Of a stretch of 36,240 nucleotides of DNA, positions 34,464-36,240 are shown piece after piece; position 1 is the stretch's first letter, and each line of letters starts with the position of its first letter. The stretch is from an uncultured Novosphingobium sp. GTDB lineage: Bacteria > Pseudomonadota > Alphaproteobacteria > Sphingomonadales > Sphingomonadaceae. Below the pieces are notes generated by a model. It did no database searches. It saw only the letters and a program-made list of their open reading frames with translations, and was not told the DNA's origin. The position numbers and the translations under genes were made by a program. The stretch spans positions 1 through 36,240 of the forward strand of contig CAMPIM010000027.1 in the NCBI GenBank assembly GCA_946886365.1, in the 5' to 3' direction.

Positions 34464-35927
34464 ATGTCCAATTCTGCTCTTCGTCCGCCCTCGCTGCTTC
34501 GATTGCTGGGCGTTTGGCGGGTCGCGGAGAGCGCCGAACCTGCCTATCGCCAACTGGCCGATGCACTGCGGATGCTGGTGCTGGACGGCCGGGTAGGGCT
34601 GAACGTGCGACTGCCGGGCGAACGGGAACTGGCAGCCGCGCTGGGCCTCAGCCGGACGACGATCGCGGCTGCGTTCGACCGGTTGCGCGATGAGGGCTAT
34701 CTGGAAAGCCGTCAGGGTTCGGGCAGCGTCACGCGTCTGCCGCCCGGCCGGATACATCCCGAACCGCCTGAATTGGACCTGCCCATTGGCGGGAACATCC
34801 TCAACTGGACTCATGCCGCACTGCCCGCCGCGCCGGGGGTAGGGCGCGCCTGCCAGGCGGCGGTTGAAGCCTTGCCGGCCTTTCTGGGCGACCTCGGCTA
34901 TGATCCGCTCGGCTTGCCGCCCCTGCGCCGCGCGATCGCCGCGCAGTTCGAACGGCGCGGCTGCCCCACCAGTCCAGACCAGATCATCGTCACCAACGGC
35001 GCACAGCAGGGCTTTGCCTTGTTGCTGCAATGGCTGACGGGGCCGGGCGACCGGGCCGTGATCGATCATCCGACCTATCATAATGTCATTCAGGCATTGC
35101 AGCGCGCGCATGTCGTTCCGGTGCCCGTTGGCCTTCCCGCGCAAGGTTGGGACATTGACGCCATGGAGGCGGCGTTCCGCCAGACAAGCCCGCGCTTTGC
35201 CTATGTCATCGCGGATTTTCACAATCCGACCGGCCGCAGCATGGACCCCGCGACACGGCGCGCCTTGGTCGCAGCGGCCACGCGTACGCACACGCCACTG
35301 ATTATCGATGAAACCATGGTGGCGATGGGGCTCGACTTTCCCGCCCCGCCACCGGTGGCGATTCATGACCCGTCGGGGCGCCAGGTCATCACCATGGGAT
35401 CGGCGAGCAAGATCTTCTGGGGCGGACTGCGCGTCGGTTGGATTCGCGCCGATCCGCAGACGATCGCGGCGCTCGGCCGACTGCGCACGACGATGGACAT
35501 GGCCAGTCCGGTGGTGGAGCAGCTTGCCGTCGCGCAGTTGATCGACAGTGATGAGGGATTGGGGCCGCGGGCAGATCTGCTGCGTTCCCGCCGGGATCAT
35601 CTGATCAGCGAGATCGACAGGCATCTGCCGCACTGGCGTGTCGAATCGCCTGCGGGCGGGCTTTCGCTCTGGGCCGAGCTACCGCGCGCCGAAGCGACTG
35701 CCTTGGCCGCGATCGCCGAAAGTCATGGTGTGCGGGTTGCGCCGGGTCCGCGTTTTGGTGTGAGCGGCGCGTTCGAGCGCTTCCTGCGCTTGCCCTTCAC
35801 GTTGCCTGAGGAGCAGCTGACTCTTGGAGTGGAGCGGCTGGCGGAAGCGGATGCGCGGCTCCACGCCCGTCTGCCGCGCGGGCGCGATTCGCTCGCGGCG
35901 GCGCTGGAGGCGGATCGGCTGATTTGA
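34464..35927 (+). CDS. MocR-type GntR regulator with aminotransferase domain
   Basis: A 487-residue MocR-family protein. Residues 25-92 are a GntR-type winged helix (AYRQLADALRMLVLDGRV ... LPGERELAAALGLSRTTI ... EGYLESRQGSGS). Residues 115-480 are a fold type I aminotransferase domain with NPTG at 254-257, Asp282 and the PLP lysine Lys316 in GSASKIFWGGLRVGW. Such proteins are transcription regulators that sense PLP or an amino compound; PdxR, GabR and TauR are known members, but the target here is not clear since no divergent gene is adjacent. I chose the ATG at 34464 with GGAAAGAG before it; a TTG at 34446 is in frame. It is followed by a repeat and the convergent ppa. Confidence 0.9.
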   Translation: MSNSALRPPSLLRLLGVWRVAESAEPAYRQLADALRMLVLDGRVGLNVRLPGERELAAALGLSRTTIAAAFDRLRDEGYLESRQGSGSVTRLPPGRIHPEPPELDLPIGGNILNWTHAALPAAPGVGRACQAAVEALPAFLGDLGYDPLGLPPLRRAIAAQFERRGCPTSPDQIIVTNGAQQGFALLLQWLTGPGDRAVIDHPTYHNVIQALQRAHVVPVPVGLPAQGWDIDAMEAAFRQTSPRFAYVIADFHNPTGRSMDPATRRALVAAATRTHTPLIIDETMVAMGLDFPAPPPVAIHDPSGRQVITMGSASKIFWGGLRVGWIRADPQTIAALGRLRTTMDMASPVVEQLAVAQLIDSDEGLGPRADLLRSRRDHLISEIDRHLPHWRVESPAGGLSLWAELPRAEATALAAIAESHGVRVAPGPRFGVSGAFERFLRLPFTLPEEQLTLGVERLAEADARLHARLPRGRDSLAAALEADRLI

Positions 35928-35960
35928 TGGGAGAGAGGCGCAGACTCCCTCTGCCCAAAA

Positions 35961-36038
35961 CGTCATCCCAGCGCAGGCTGGGATCTCGGGCCTGCTCGCG
36001 CGCGCCCTCCTGAGATGCCAGCTTTCGCTGGCATGACG
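35961..36038. repeat. REP-like double hairpin (CGTCATCCCAGC type)
   Basis: Two 27-base arms in opposite orientation: left 35961-35987 (hairpin ATCCCAGC/GCTGGGAT type) and right 36012-36038 (ATGCCAGC/GCTGGCAT), with a 24-base spacer. The outer ends CGTCAT and ATGACG pair too. This form of dispersed repeat is common between genes in sphingomonads. Here it lies between the convergent MocR-type gene and ppa. Confidence 0.8.
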
Positions 36039-36051
36039 GAATCAACCAAAC

Positions 36052-36084
36052 AAAAAAAGCCGCGCAGGACATCTCCCGCGCGGC
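36052..36084 (-). terminator. Intrinsic terminator of ppa
   Basis: On the minus strand a GC-rich 7-bp stem, GCCGCGC with GCGCGGC, closes a 12-base loop and is followed by seven T. The arms lie at 36059-36065 and 36078-36084 in plus coordinates, 22 bases after the ppa stop. This is the only classical intrinsic terminator in the window. Confidence 0.85.
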
Positions 36085-36106
36085 CCCTTATTTCTCTCGA
36101 CGGCGC

Positions 36107-36240
36107 TTACGCGGCCTTCTTGTCAGCCTGATAGCGCTCAATCGCTTCCAGCGTGATGCGGCGCGCATCTTCCGCGCCGCCCCATGTGCCGATGCGCACC
36201 CACTTCTGCTTTTCCAGATCCTTATAGTGGGTGAAGAAAT
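36107..36240 (-). CDS. ppa: Inorganic pyrophosphatase, C-terminal part (5' end outside window)
   Basis: The last 43 residues of a family I soluble inorganic pyrophosphatase, which hydrolyses pyrophosphate to phosphate and so drives biosynthetic reactions. I translated it from the minus strand: it starts FFTHYKDLEKQKWVRIGTW at the window edge and ends YQADKKAA before TAA. FF.HYK.LE..KWV is the conserved C-terminal signature of the family, and the following GGAEDARR matches the usual W.GA..A. pattern. The gene runs on beyond the window. A strong intrinsic terminator follows the stop. Confidence 0.92.
   Translation of the reverse strand, partial: FFTHYKDLEKQKWVRIGTWGGAEDARRITLEAIERYQADKKAA

Overview
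The window is a GC-rich, densely coded stretch of bacterial chromosome. The gene families and the protein sequences fit an alphaproteobacterium of the order Sphingomonadales, most likely Sphingobium, Sphingomonas or a close relative. The main grounds are the rho / mnmE-mnmG-rsmG-parA-parB block, the DUF6489-type small protein and the style of the intergenic inverted repeats. This placement is inference; no rRNA gene is present to confirm it.

Layout. 1-2458 holds the 3' end of leuS, then lptE and holA, a set usually found together in alphaproteobacteria. 2498-6210 holds msrB, a PBP1A-type peptidoglycan synthase and a two-lobed periplasmic retropepsin-like protein on the minus strand. 6488-8488 holds rho followed at 21 bp by a TerC/YjbE-type membrane protein. 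8556-10237 (minus) holds a quinone oxidoreductase and a dienelactone hydrolase-family protein. 10381-16171 is the chromosome-maintenance block DUF6489 - mnmE - mnmG - rsmG - parA - parB, with short or overlapping junctions and three parS-like palindromes. 16404-19004 is pepN. 19052-22629 (minus) is a retrograde or anterograde lipid transport operon: STAS-fused MlaE permease, MlaF ATPase, MlaD MCE protein and a PqiC-like lipoprotein, facing a divergent HAD-IB phosphatase. 23511-25771 (minus) is a two-gene operon of a cystathionine gamma-synthase-family enzyme and a 2-hydroxyacid dehydrogenase. 25934-28345 is a ligase-associated DEXH helicase, convergent with a small lipoprotein. 28981-31290 is a three-gene TadE-TadE-TadG cluster. 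31324-33831 (minus) is gyrB. 33918-35927 holds an SH3-like lipoprotein and a MocR-type regulator. The window ends inside ppa (minus).

How the genes work together. Most are housekeeping: tRNA charging and modification, replication (HolA, GyrB), segregation (ParAB and parS), transcription termination (Rho) and envelope building (LptE, PBP1A, Mla). The parS cluster suggests that the region lies near the replication origin. No RNA gene, CRISPR array, insertion sequence, prophage or toxin-antitoxin pair was found, and no stretch over 300 bp lacks a gene.

I do not see a convincing previously undescribed multi-gene system. The points most worth a second look are: the three parS sites, two of them written into rsmG codons; a perfect hairpin that buries the ribosome binding site of the first tad gene, with a CtrA-like box upstream; the hybrid Mla/Pqi operon; the two-DTG protease; a bipartite inverted-repeat family present twice in opposite orientation; and a MnmE with a degenerate G4 motif.
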